A stretch of 39,887 nt of DNA from Clostridia bacterium (GCA_017505785.1 JAFVOQ010000054.1:1-39887); one strand, 5' to 3'. Positions 7,948 to 14,811 are shown, numbered from the stretch's first letter. Numbers and translations: made by a program. The notes: generated by a model not told the origin, from the sequence alone.

Positions 7948-7976
7948 ATTATATAACCATGGTTGTGTTTTGCCAA
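7948..7976 (-). promoter_or_regulatory. Sigma-A promoter of the 81-aa gene
   Basis: On the minus strand TTGGCA (7976-7971), a 17-nt spacer and TATAAT (7953-7948), 38 nt before the ATG at 7909. Confidence 0.7.
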
Positions 7977-7987
7977 TCCATGAGGTG

Positions 7988-8025
7988 TTAATTTTTTCAT
8001 CCACAGCGTATATAATTATTACAAT
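7988..8025 (+). promoter_or_regulatory. Weak candidate promoter of the first XRE regulator
   Basis: TATAAT (8011-8016) is preceded by only a poor -35 (TTAATT, 7988-7993). TACAAT (8020-8025) is an alternative -10. A weak or regulated promoter is inferred. Confidence 0.35.
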
Positions 8026-8044
8026 AGATGTTGTGGAGGAAACC

Positions 8045-8362
8045 ATGGGTGACGAAAAATTGCTAAAGGAAATTGGCACAAGGGTCAATGCACGCCGCAA
8101 GGAGCTGGGCCTTACGCAGGAAGCACTTGCCGAGCGTATGGAGGTATCCGTTCAAATGATCTCAAACGTAGAGCTTGGAAAAAAAGCGATCCACCCCGAA
8201 AATTTAGTAAAGCTTTGCAACGTCCTTGATGCCAGTGCAGACTATATTTTGCGCGGCAGCCGTGCCGATTGGGAAGCGGTTGGGTTTATGGAAAAATATG
8301 CGCGCCTAACTCCCGAAAACCAAAGCTTGCTTGAAAAATTAGCAGAAAATCTAATGCGATAA
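8045..8362 (+). CDS. XRE-family transcriptional regulator (105 aa)
   Basis: A Cro/CI-type helix-turn-helix protein. Residues about 6-62 hold the five-helix DNA-binding domain, including the RRKELGLTQEALAERMEVS stretch typical of XRE proteins and then VQMISNVELGKKAI. Residues about 70-105 form a short helical tail (VGFMEKYARLTPENQSLLEKLAENL) that probably supports dimerisation. An in-frame ATG at 7970 exists, but GGAGG 6 nt before 8045 and homology starting there fix the start. It is followed after 33 nt by a second small HTH gene, so the two are probably co-transcribed. The target is unknown; autoregulation or control of the divergent gene are possibilities, not shown. Confidence 0.88.
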   Translation: MGDEKLLKEIGTRVNARRKELGLTQEALAERMEVSVQMISNVELGKKAIHPENLVKLCNVLDASADYILRGSRADWEAVGFMEKYARLTPENQSLLEKLAENLMR

Positions 8363-8395
8363 TTTCCCGAAATAAAAACAGAACAGGGCCGCAAT

Positions 8396-8596
8396 ATGAT
8401 TGTATTTGATAAACTGTTTGAAACGATGCGCGAAAAGGGCGTTACGACCTATTGGCTGCGCGAAAAATGCGGTATTGACAGTAAGACTGTGCGACGCCTC
8501 AAGGCGAACGACAATATCGAAACCAAAACCCTGAACAAACTCTGTGCCGCGCTCGATTGTAAGATCGAGGATATTATCGAGTATATACCCGAGTAA
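8396..8596 (+). CDS. Small Cro/CI-type HTH protein (66 aa)
   Basis: A 66-aa, single-domain helix-turn-helix protein of the compact HTH_26/YozG-like type. The helices are visible as FDKLFETMREKGV, TTYWLREKCGI, DSKTVRRLKAN and TKTLNKLCAALDC, with the usual closing IEDIIEYIPE. Such proteins occur as phage- or plasmid-type repressors and as free-standing chromosomal regulators; there is no phage context here. The Shine-Dalgarno is weak (AGGG about 8 nt upstream), so translation may depend on the XRE gene just upstream. The region after it holds the 3' end of a convergent small-RNA candidate. Confidence 0.8.
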   Translation: MIVFDKLFETMREKGVTTYWLREKCGIDSKTVRRLKANDNIETKTLNKLCAALDCKIEDIIEYIPE

Positions 8597-8659
8597 AAAA
8601 GCACCGCGGATTGGCGTACCTGCTAAGATATGCTCCGATATAACCTCCTATCAGCATAT

Positions 8660-8687
8660 AAAAAAGTGCGCCCCAAAAGGAACGCAC
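8660..8687 (-). terminator. Intrinsic terminator of small RNA A
   Basis: On the minus strand GTGCGTTCC and GGGGCGCAC pair (9 bp with two G-U) around a TTTT loop and run directly into six T (8665-8660). No minus-strand protein gene ends here, so the terminator itself points to a non-coding transcript. Confidence 0.7.
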
Positions 8688-8817
8688 CGAAAAAATGCTT
8701 CCCTCACAATTGTTGTCACACGAATTGCTCACCAATAACGGATTGAGAAAAGAGAGAAAACACTTTTTACCAAAAGTATTTTCCCGTTATTGGTTAAAAA
8801 TATTCAATTCGTGTGAC
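8660..8817 (-). ncRNA. Candidate small RNA A: rod-like three-helix RNA with intrinsic terminator
   Basis: The RNA is predicted from a consensus promoter (8852-8824), a fold and a terminator. From the inferred 5' end at 8817 the transcript pairs as helix 1 (8817-8805 with 8727-8715, 13 bp perfect), helix 2 (8794-8784 with 8741-8731, 11 bp perfect) and helix 3 (8783-8772 with 8767-8756, 12 bp with one G-U, 4-nt loop). The 5' side has a 10-nt A/U loop opposite GAG; the 3' side has a 14-nt pyrimidine-rich bulge (8755-8742). A linker leads to the terminator at 8687-8660. Length is about 158 nt. The predicted start falls exactly on the first paired base. The architecture recalls 6S RNA but identity is not established. 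A palindromic mobile repeat is the alternative. Confidence 0.65.
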
Positions 8818-8823
8818 GAGTAT

Positions 8824-8852
8824 ATTTTACTATATTTCTGCCGATTTGTCAA
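8824..8852 (-). promoter_or_regulatory. Consensus sigma-A promoter of small RNA A
   Basis: On the minus strand a perfect TTGACA (8852-8847), a 17-nt spacer and TAAAAT (8829-8824). The expected start, 7 nt downstream at about 8817, coincides with the base of the RNA's first helix. Confidence 0.7.
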
Positions 8853-8874
8853 TAAAGTTTGAGGATTTGACAAA
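8845..8874. promoter_or_regulatory. Inverted pair of Spo0A-box-like sites
   Basis: TTTGTCAAT (8845-8853) faces TTTGACAAA (8866-8874), whose complement is TTTGTCAAA. The known Spo0A box is close to TTTGTCRAA, so one site matches fully and the other at eight of nine positions. The left site overlaps the -35 element of small RNA A. The right one contains a TTGACA that could also be a plus-strand -35. Spo0A is encoded about 180 nt away. Binding is inferred. Confidence 0.45.
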
Positions 8875-8924
8875 ATTATTATTGTAACATTACATTTGAA
8901 TTACGTTAGAAGATATAAAAGTGC

Positions 8925-8953
8925 TGGACAAGCGTAAAATAATAGTGTATAAT
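8925..8953 (+). promoter_or_regulatory. Sigma-A promoter of small RNA B
   Basis: TGGACA (8925-8930), a 17-nt spacer and a perfect TATAAT (8948-8953). The expected start is about 8960. No gene with a ribosome binding site follows. Confidence 0.65.
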
Positions 8954-8959
8954 GCTCAT

Positions 8960-9044
8960 GGAGCCGATAGTTATCCCGTCCTGGGGTAGCAATTGGCTCA
9001 GTCTGAATAGTATTATATAAGAGGGGTTTTGCGCCCCTCTTTTT
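8960..9044 (+). ncRNA. Candidate small RNA B (about 85 nt), convergent with spo0A
   Basis: The transcript predicted from the 8925-8953 promoter begins at the base of a stem: GAGCCGAT (8961-8968) pairs with ATTGGCTC (8992-8999), with one G-U. Inside, TATCCC pairs with GGGGTA around a 5-nt loop. An unpaired AU-rich stretch follows, then the intrinsic terminator at 9019-9044. It has promoter, compact fold and terminator but no Shine-Dalgarno. No known riboswitch or RNA class is recognised. Its 3' end overlaps the region downstream of the convergent spo0A gene, so it could pair with the spo0A 3' untranslated region. Confidence 0.55.
9019..9044 (+). terminator. Terminator of small RNA B, shared with spo0A
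   Basis: AAGAGGGG and CCCCTCTT form an 8-bp stem with a 7-nt loop. On the plus strand it continues into TTTT. On the minus strand it lies 6 nt past the spo0A stop codon with a less regular T tract. Confidence 0.75.
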
Positions 9045-9049
9045 GCTTG

Positions 9050-9829
9050 TTAGTTTAACTTGTATTTCAGCCTTAAATTATCCGCGATCATGGCAATAAA
9101 CTCCGAATTTGTGGGCTTTCCTCTGTTGTTTTGAATGGTGTAGCCAAAGTAGGAGTTGAGCGTATCCACGTCGCCGCGGTCCCACGCGACCTCAATGGCG
9201 TGGCGAATGGCACGCTCTACGCGGGATGTGGTCGTTTGGTATTTCTTCGCCACGGAAGGGTAGAGGACCTTTGTCACCGAGTTGATGATGTCACTGTCCT
9301 GAATGGTTAAAAGTATGGCGGTGCGGAGGTATTGGTAGCCCTTGATATGTGCGGGCACGCCGATTTGATGTATGATCTTGGTCACTTGTGTTTCGATATC
9401 GGGGATCCCTTCTGCGCCTTTGGCGGGAGTGCTGTTCATGGCCGTGCCGCGCGATTCCAGCAGACGGCGCAAATGCTCACAAAGGCTTTTTGAATCAAAG
9501 GGCTTCATCAGGCAAAGGTCGGCACCTGCCGCTACCGCCTCGGCGATCATGGTCTGACCCGCAACGGGAGAAACGACCAAAAAAGCAGGTGGGTTTGTAT
9601 CGGTGGTGCTTGCCTTATAGCTGCGCAGCACGCCGATGCCGTCAAGGCGTGTGAGCATCATGTCAATGAGTGCCGCATCGTAGTGGTTGCGTGTGAGCTT
9701 AGCGAGTGCTTCCTCACCGTTTGTTGCTTCATCGATAAAACGCCATCCCGCACGCCCCAGTGTTTCGCGCAAAATTTGTCGCTCCTGTGCGCTTTCATCG
9801 GCAATCAGTATTTTCTTGTTGTATTCCAT
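9050..9829 (-). CDS. spo0A: Sporulation master regulator Spo0A
   Basis: A 259-aa response regulator. Residues 1-125 are the receiver domain: phospho-acceptor D56 in [12 protein letters not shown], acidic pocket D11-E12 (many relatives have DD), S in place of the usual T in LVVSPV, and K in LMKPFD. Residues about 150-259 are the Spo0A-specific DNA-binding domain, recognised by [41 protein letters not shown] and [17 protein letters not shown]. Phosphorylated Spo0A binds 0A boxes and commits cells to sporulation. The start at 9829 has GGAGG 8 nt upstream; an upstream in-frame ATG at 9880 lacks this support. In many clostridia spo0A follows spoIVB, but here it stands alone with its own promoter. 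Confidence 0.98.
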   Translation of the reverse strand: MEYNKKILIADESAQERQILRETLGRAGWRFIDEATNGEEALAKLTRNHYDAALIDMMLTRLDGIGVLRSYKASTTDTNPPAFLVVSPVAGQTMIAEAVAAGADLCLMKPFDSKSLCEHLRRLLESRGTAMNSTPAKGAEGIPDIETQVTKIIHQIGVPAHIKGYQYLRTAILLTIQDSDIINSVTKVLYPSVAKKYQTTTSRVERAIRHAIEVAWDRGDVDTLNSYFGYTIQNNRGKPTNSEFIAMIADNLRLKYKLN

Positions 9830-9880
9830 TGTTGAAACCTCCGCATTCAAGTGTTTTTTTGTACATTCATATGTTACCAT

Positions 9881-9909
9881 ATTTTACCAAAATATACAAG
9901 TATTTCCAA
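9881..9909 (-). promoter_or_regulatory. Candidate sigma-A promoter of spo0A
   Basis: On the minus strand TTGGAA (9909-9904), a 17-nt spacer and TAAAAT (9886-9881), about 50 nt before the start codon. An inverted repeat CCCAAA/TTTGGG lies just upstream (9922-9934). No clear sigma-H promoter was found. Confidence 0.5.
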
Positions 9910-10015
9910 CAAAAAATATAGCCCAAAGTTTGGGTCAAATCTTTGGTAAAAATTACCAGTTTATTCCGAAATTCGATTTTCTTTGATAAAAACACCCACC
10001 GTTCGCAAGGTGGAC

Positions 10016-10063
10016 AAAAATACAGCGAGGAGTAAACTCGGTTTGAGTTCGCTCCTCGCTGTA
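10016..10063 (-). terminator. Terminator closing the lon-to-rluB operon
   Basis: TACAGCGAGGAG (10021-10032) and its complement (10052-10063) form a 12-bp stem extended by an inner AACTC/GAGTT pairing. On the minus strand it continues into five T (10020-10016). It lies about 28 nt past the rluB stop codon. Confidence 0.85.
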
Positions 10064-10090
10064 CTGTATGGATAGCACACGGATGTGTTT

Positions 10091-10822
10091 TTATGTCGTT
10101 TTCTGTCCCCTCAGATAGGCTACCTCGGCTGCGGTCAGGTGGCGGTAGGTGCCTTCCTTCAAATTTCCCAGCTTAAGCTCGCCGATCGCTACGCGTGTCA
10201 GGCGCAGGATCCTCAGACCAACCTCCTCGCACATGCGGCGGATCTGGCGGTTTCTGCCCTCATAAAGCGAAAAGCGCAGGCGCGTGTCGTTCCCCTCGCT
10301 GCCAATAACCTCTACCTGTACAGGCAGGGTGCGGTAGCCGTCAAGCACGAAGGGCGCGCGAAGCCGTGAAAGGGTATCTTCCTTGACAGGACCCTTTACC
10401 GTTACGTGATAGAGCTTTGGGATCTCGTGACGGGGGTGGGTAAGGCGATTGGTCAGCTCACCGTCATCGGTCATCAAAATTAGACCGTCGGAATCCATAT
10501 CCAGTCGCCCCACGGGGTAGAGCCGCACGCCAATATCGGCAACGAGATCAGCAACGGTTTTTCTGCCTTTTTCGTCCGAGAGGGTGGTCACAAATCCGCG
10601 CGGCTTGTTTAATAAAATATAATGATGCGCGGTAGCGGTGGGGCGGATCCTGTTGCCGCGCCAAACGACCGCATCGACCTCGGGATCGATCTGCTGACCG
10701 ACGGTGGCAACCGCGCCGTTAACCGTTACACGCCCTTGGCGGATCTCCGCCTCCGCCGCACGGCGGGAAAGCACACCGCAATCGGTAAAATATTTTTGCA
10801 ATCGCAGGGTCTTGTTTTCCAT
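10091..10822 (-). CDS. rluB: 23S rRNA pseudouridine synthase, RluB/RsuA family
   Basis: A 243-aa protein with an N-terminal S4 RNA-binding domain (residues 5-50, LQKYFTDCGVLSRRAAEAEI) and a pseudouridine synthase domain carrying the catalytic motif GRLDMDSDGLILMTDDG, followed by EGRNRQIRRM. RluB-type enzymes convert a uridine in the peptidyl-transferase region of 23S rRNA; RsuA acts on 16S rRNA. In Firmicutes this position after scpAB and dacF-type genes usually belongs to RluB (ypuL). It starts 11 nt after dacF with AGGAG 6 nt upstream and is the last gene of the long minus-strand operon, ahead of a strong terminator. Confidence 0.9.
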   Translation of the reverse strand: MENKTLRLQKYFTDCGVLSRRAAEAEIRQGRVTVNGAVATVGQQIDPEVDAVVWRGNRIRPTATAHHYILLNKPRGFVTTLSDEKGRKTVADLVADIGVRLYPVGRLDMDSDGLILMTDDGELTNRLTHPRHEIPKLYHVTVKGPVKEDTLSRLRAPFVLDGYRTLPVQVEVIGSEGNDTRLRFSLYEGRNRQIRRMCEEVGLRILRLTRVAIGELKLGNLKEGTYRHLTAAEVAYLRGQKTT

Positions 10823-10833
10823 GCGGCACTCCT

Positions 10834-11997
10834 TTATTTAATAAAAATGTCCTGTAGCTTTTGAAAAAATGTGCGGTGCAGCCTTGACTTTTCTACGCCG
10901 CTTGCCGTTTTGAGCGAAACAGTGCCGATCACCTTGCCGTCCATGCGGTAGACCAGCTTTCCTACTTCCTCGCCAGCCCCAAAGCCCGCAAACAAAAAGC
11001 GCGGTGCTTCTACTGTGCAAGTGATCTTTTCGTGTGCACGCGGAAGCGTGAGGGCAAGGATGTTATCGGGTTGAAGCGTGACCGTTGTGGCAACGCCGCC
11101 CACAACGGGCAGGGTCACCGCTTCGGGCGTGGGGCAAAAGCCCTCATACTCACCAAAGCCCCAATCGAGCATGGCGGCATGATCCTGCCAGTCGCTCGGG
11201 GCATTTAAGGTCACGGCAATCAGTGTGAGGCCGTTTTGGTTGGCGGCACTCACCAGGCATCTGCCGCTTTTTTTGGTAAAGCCTGTTTTCACGCCGACCG
11301 CACCCTCATAGGTGCGTAGCAGACGATTATGATTGAGAAACAGTCTTGTGGCATCTGTGCCGTTTTGCGGCACCGAGTAGCGTTTTGTTGCCACGATCTT
11401 AGCAAAGACCTCGTTTTCCATTGCTGCCGCGGTGATCAGCGCCAGCTCCCGCGCGGTGGTGTAATGTGCTTCATCGTAAAGCCCGTGCGGATTGGTGAAA
11501 TGCGTGTTTTTCAGCCCCATATCGGCAGCTTTCTCGTTCATGAGATCGGCAAATGCCGCAACACTGCCCGCCGCGTGAACGGCCAGCGCCACAGCGGCAT
11601 CGTTTGCGGAATTGAGAAGCAGTGCATACAGCAGTGTTTCTACGGTGATCTCCTCATTTTCAAAAAGATAGATCGAGGAGCCCTCCACGCCAACCGCCTC
11701 TCTCGGTACCGTTACGGTAGCGTTAAGATCGCAGTGCGCCAAAACCACGAACGCTGTCATGATCTTGGTGGTGCTTGCCATGGGGCGACGCTCGTCGGCA
11801 TTCTTCGACAGTAAAAAACAACCGCTTACAGGGTCAAGCAGTGCGGCACACGCCGCCGAAACGGTGGGCGCGGCAGAGGTAGGCGGGGGAAGCGTGAGCG
11901 CAACCTCGCGCTCATTTGTGCCGAAAGCGGGCAGGGCAGCAAGCAGCAAGAGCAGCAACGCGATCAGCAATACCGAAACACGCAAAAAACGGGGCAT
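10834..11997 (-). CDS. dacF: D-alanyl-D-alanine carboxypeptidase (S11, DacF/DacB type)
   Basis: A 387-aa penicillin-binding protein. A signal peptide or anchor spans 1-26. The S11 active-site motifs are complete: STTK (S75-K78), SAN (130-132) and KTG (237-239). Residues about 290-375 form the C-terminal beta-rich domain of PBP5-type enzymes, and the tail (FFQKLQDIFIK) may be an amphipathic membrane anchor. The enzyme trims the terminal D-Ala from peptidoglycan stem peptides, in spore formers often tuning cortex cross-linking. Lying directly behind gerW and the DUF2953 gene supports a sporulation role, so the symbol dacF is used by context. AAGGAGG 7 nt upstream supports the start. Confidence 0.9.
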   Translation of the reverse strand: MPRFLRVSVLLIALLLLLLAALPAFGTNEREVALTLPPPTSAAPTVSAACAALLDPVSGCFLLSKNADERRPMASTTKIMTAFVVLAHCDLNATVTVPREAVGVEGSSIYLFENEEITVETLLYALLLNSANDAAVALAVHAAGSVAAFADLMNEKAADMGLKNTHFTNPHGLYDEAHYTTARELALITAAAMENEVFAKIVATKRYSVPQNGTDATRLFLNHNRLLRTYEGAVGVKTGFTKKSGRCLVSAANQNGLTLIAVTLNAPSDWQDHAAMLDWGFGEYEGFCPTPEAVTLPVVGGVATTVTLQPDNILALTLPRAHEKITCTVEAPRFLFAGFGAGEEVGKLVYRMDGKVIGTVSLKTASGVEKSRLHRTFFQKLQDIFIK

Positions 11998-12056
11998 GGC
12001 ACACCTCCTTATCGTTCTACTTGACTATATGGAGCTGCGCTTTTCAATATGCCGAT

Positions 12057-12554
12057 TTATTCTGCCTTTTCGGCCGCATCAGTTGCCTCGGCAACCTTCT
12101 CGGCGGCTGCCTTGACTATGTCATCAACAGCCGCATCGTTTTCCTTTTTGTTCTTCTTTTTAGGGAAAATTGCCTTTACGCGCGCAATGATATCGGGAGT
12201 TCTTTCAATAATGCCCGCGATCTTTTCAATGGTGTCGCTCTCCCCGTTGCCACCAAGCGGCAAAACCTCTACGTTGCCCGTGGCATCTACGGCGATAAAG
12301 CAAACGGGCTGTACCGAAAGACCCGTGCCGCCGCCGCCCGCAAACAGCACCTTTGCCGTTGCCTCCTTTTTGGAGCTGGTGTCGGTGCCGCCCGAGGCAT
12401 AGCCGACCGAGATCTTGGAAACGGGAATGATCGTGGTGCCCGAGGGCGTTTCGATCGGTGTACCGACAACGGTATTGGCATCAACCATGGCACGGATGCT
12501 CTCCAGAGATGTGCGGATCATTTCCTGCATTTTGTTTTCGTTTTGTTCAGCCAT
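12057..12554 (-). CDS. gerW: GerW family sporulation protein (YtfJ)
   Basis: A 165-aa protein of the YtfJ/GerW family, recognised by VVGTPIETPSGTTIIPVSK, the glycine-rich GYASGGT and LFAGGGGTGLSVQP segments and VEVLPL. In B. subtilis YtfJ/GerW is made in the forespore and is needed for proper germination; its biochemical function is unknown. The C-terminal tail (KKKNKKEND, then a run of Ala/Glu/Lys) is low-complexity and probably a flexible helix. The upstream gene encodes DUF2953, as in the B. subtilis ytfI-ytfJ pair. AAAGGAG 8 nt upstream supports the start. The 66-nt gap before it could hold a forespore promoter. Confidence 0.93.
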   Translation of the reverse strand: MAEQNENKMQEMIRTSLESIRAMVDANTVVGTPIETPSGTTIIPVSKISVGYASGGTDTSSKKEATAKVLFAGGGGTGLSVQPVCFIAVDATGNVEVLPLGGNGESDTIEKIAGIIERTPDIIARVKAIFPKKKNKKENDAAVDDIVKAAAEKVAEATDAAEKAE

Positions 12555-12598
12555 TGTAAGGGCTCCTTTCTTGATCTGTCGAGTGCCAGATCCTTATA

Positions 12599-12627
12599 TA
12601 GTATCGTTGGTTTTATACGTTTATTGC
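12599..12627 (-). promoter_or_regulatory. Possible forespore (sigma-G/F-like) promoter before gerW
   Basis: On the minus strand GCAATA (12627-12622), 16 nt, then GATACTA (12605-12599). The -10 resembles the CATACTA of sigma-F/G promoters; the -35 match is only partial. It lies 45 nt before gerW. Confidence 0.22.
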
Positions 12628-13313
12628 TTTTTGCCTTTGCGATGCGCCGCGCGCTTTTCCTTGACAAAGGTAAGCATCAGCGAAAAAAGCAGTGATAGCG
12701 CACCTGTTACGCGCATGGAAAATACGAGCTTGACGTCAGCACTTGATCTTTCCGAGAGATAGTCTGCAAAAACGCTGATGTCGTGTGGCTTTGTTCTAAG
12801 ATTTACCGTGCGGTCAAGCACCGCCAAGAGATAGGAAAGCGAGGCGGATACCGCACCGTAAAGGATCGCTGTGGTGGCGGCATCTCCCGTTGCAACACGA
12901 ATGTGCAGCCGCGCGGCACGCAGGTGCAGATGCTTGCTGGTTTTGCGGAACAGAGCCGCCACCAATGCACGCACCAGCACGATCTTTTCGCGCAAAGCAG
13001 GCGTTGCGCTCGCCGCGGCACCGTTTGCGGTACTGCTCTTTTTTTTGCGTTTGGCTGCCTTTTTCAGAGCGCGCCTTTCCTTCTTTTTTGCTTTGCGGAC
13101 CAATCGCCTTTGCCGTTTGCTGATTTTGGATGTTGTGTAATCCCTTGGGTTGATCGGCTTGCTCTTTTTGGGAAAGAGCGTGATCGAAAAGAAGAGGATA
13201 CGTAGCTTTAGCACCACCGCTTCACGGCAGAGCAAAATAAAGCGCACACGCAGGGTGGCGAGCAGCAGTAAAAAAAGCAGGATCGCAAGCAGCACGATCA
13301 AGGGTATTGGCAT
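12621..13313 (-). CDS. DUF2953 domain membrane protein (YtfI-like)
   Basis: A 230-aa protein with an N-terminal transmembrane helix (residues about 4-25), a strongly basic cytoplasmic or linker segment (residues 50-95, runs of Lys and Arg such as RRLVRKAKKKERRALKKAAK), and a C-terminal DUF2953-like region with a second hydrophobic segment near 205-220. DUF2953 proteins sit next to ytfJ/gerW in spore formers (ytfI in B. subtilis) and are sporulation-associated with unknown function. The basic segment is unusually long, and its codons also run along Lys/Arg-rich repeats, so slippage-type expansion is possible. It starts 37 nt after scpB, with AGGAGG upstream. Confidence 0.75.
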   Translation of the reverse strand: MPIPLIVLLAILLFLLLLATLRVRFILLCREAVVLKLRILFFSITLFPKKSKPINPRDYTTSKISKRQRRLVRKAKKKERRALKKAAKRKKKSSTANGAAASATPALREKIVLVRALVAALFRKTSKHLHLRAARLHIRVATGDAATTAILYGAVSASLSYLLAVLDRTVNLRTKPHDISVFADYLSERSSADVKLVFSMRVTGALSLLFSLMLTFVKEKRAAHRKGKKQ

Positions 13314-13350
13314 ATGCTCACCTCCTTTTGATGATCGTTTCCTTTATGTC

Positions 13351-14016
13351 TTATTCCTCTGGCGCGGTTTCGGTGGCTGAAGCCGTCATGCCGTCGGCAT
13401 TTGCGGCGGTGCTCTCGCCGTTCATTTCCTCCGCGGCAATGGAAAGCTGCTCACCGGGTCTTGCGGCAGGGAGATTGATTTCGGTTTTGGGCAGGTCGTC
13501 AAGTGTAGTCAGACCAAATACACGCAAGAACTTATCGGTAGTGCCGTAAAGCACAGGGCGACCCGGCGCATCGAGGCGACCCACCGAAACGATCAGCTCC
13601 TTGTCAATGAGGGAGTTTACCGCATAGTTGCTGTCAACACCGCGCACCGCATCAATAAAGGCGCGCGTAACGGGCTGATTGTAGGCAACAATGGCAAGCA
13701 CCTCCATAGAGGAGCCCGAGAGATTGCCGCCGCGACGAATGGAGAGTGCCTCGCGGATATAAGCACCGTACTGCTCCTTGGTGCAGAACTGACAGGTGTC
13801 CTTAAAGCACAGAAGCATAATGCCGTGTGTGTCATCCTCATATCTTTTTGCAATACGCTCGGCAAGACGCTTCACCTCGCGCGTGCCAAGCCCCGTTACC
13901 TCGGCAAGCTTTTGATAAGGCACGGGATACCCTGCGGCAAATACCACCGCTTCAATACAGCTTTCCAAATTTTTGATCGGTTGCAGATTAACTTCGGGTT
14001 CAGTAGCCATGTTCAT
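13351..14016 (-). CDS. scpB: Segregation and condensation protein B
   Basis: A 221-aa protein with the two tandem winged-helix domains of ScpB (residues about 16-85 and 95-175; hallmark segments EVLAIVAYNQPVTRAFID, GRPVLYGTTDKFLRVFGL and LDDLPK). ScpB dimers bind the ScpA kleisin to form the SMC-ScpAB condensin that compacts and segregates origins. The C-terminal tail after about 185 is Ala/Glu/Thr-rich and probably disordered. It begins 9 nt after scpA. An ATG two codons downstream is an alternative start, since GGAG lies 4 nt before the first and 10 nt before the second. The partner smc lies in the same window at 30223, on the other strand. Confidence 0.95.
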   Translation of the reverse strand: MNMATEPEVNLQPIKNLESCIEAVVFAAGYPVPYQKLAEVTGLGTREVKRLAERIAKRYEDDTHGIMLLCFKDTCQFCTKEQYGAYIREALSIRRGGNLSGSSMEVLAIVAYNQPVTRAFIDAVRGVDSNYAVNSLIDKELIVSVGRLDAPGRPVLYGTTDKFLRVFGLTTLDDLPKTEINLPAARPGEQLSIAAEEMNGESTAANADGMTASATETAPEE

Positions 14017-14025
14017 TGTTCTCCT

Positions 14026-14811
14026 TTATGTAGAGATAGTGGAAAAGTCCGCTTTGATGTCGATCTCCTCGTCAATGGGAGCATCGGGATTGAGGAAGAA
14101 GCGCGTGTTCTCTCCGTGTACCGAGTTCTCATCTCCCTCCACGTCCTCCATGATGATCTTGCGCACCTTCATCAGCTCCAGCACGCCCATAAACGAGGCG
14201 ATAAGGTCTGCTAAGCTGGGGGCATCTATGAGGAGCTCGCGCAGGGTGGCGGTTCCTTTTGCTTCGAGTGTGTCAAGAATGATCACGATCTTGCCCTCAA
14301 CGGGCACGATCGGCTTGCTTGTCATCGGTACAAACGCCGTTTTTACGCGCTCCATGGAGTCGCGATAGGAATTGATGCGCCGTACCGCCGCCAATAGATC
14401 CTCAAGACTCTGATCGGCAACAAAGGTGCGGTCGGGCGAGATCTCGTCGGTATCCTTGACAAAGCGGTTGCTGTAAAAGGCATAAAGCGGATGCATTTTG
14501 GGTGCAGCCTCCTTGGCGTGCTGGTGGCGCACCAAGATGTCAGAAAGATCAAATCGCGCAGGCTTTTCTCCCACCTCCTCGTGGGGGATCAGCATTTCGC
14601 TTTTCCACACCATGAGCTGGCTTGCCATGTTGAGGAAGTCGGTTGCAATATCCATATCCATTTCCCTCGCCTCGGCAAGGAATGCAAGATATTGGTCGCA
14701 AATAAGCGAGATCTTGATGTCAAGGATATTCATTTTATTTTTTTCTATCAAGGCAAGCAGAAGATCAAGGGGCCCCTCGAAATCTGTTAGCTTATAGGTC
14801 ATGTTTTCCAT
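14026..14811 (-). CDS. scpA: Segregation and condensation protein A (kleisin)
   Basis: A 261-aa kleisin. The N-terminal helical domain carries the family hallmark FEGPLDLLLALIEKNKMNI followed by DIKISLICDQYLAFL and the ATDFLNMASQLMVWKSEMLIP helix; the C-terminal winged helix is around 185-240 (LEAKGTATLRELLIDA, LIASFMGVLELMK). ScpA bridges the SMC heads and recruits ScpB. The length matches the family. AAGGAG 7 nt before the ATG supports the start. It is located between the M50 protease gene and scpB with short gaps, so it is co-transcribed in the lon-to-rluB array. Confidence 0.96.
   Translation of the reverse strand: MENMTYKLTDFEGPLDLLLALIEKNKMNILDIKISLICDQYLAFLAEAREMDMDIATDFLNMASQLMVWKSEMLIPHEEVGEKPARFDLSDILVRHQHAKEAAPKMHPLYAFYSNRFVKDTDEISPDRTFVADQSLEDLLAAVRRINSYRDSMERVKTAFVPMTSKPIVPVEGKIVIILDTLEAKGTATLRELLIDAPSLADLIASFMGVLELMKVRKIIMEDVEGDENSVHGENTRFFLNPDAPIDEEIDIKADFSTIST

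Noticed and set aside
8958..9020. 20-codon ORF (ATG to TAA) inside small RNA B
   Set aside because: The ATG falls at or before the predicted transcript start and has no Shine-Dalgarno; the stem-forming bases explain the sequence better.
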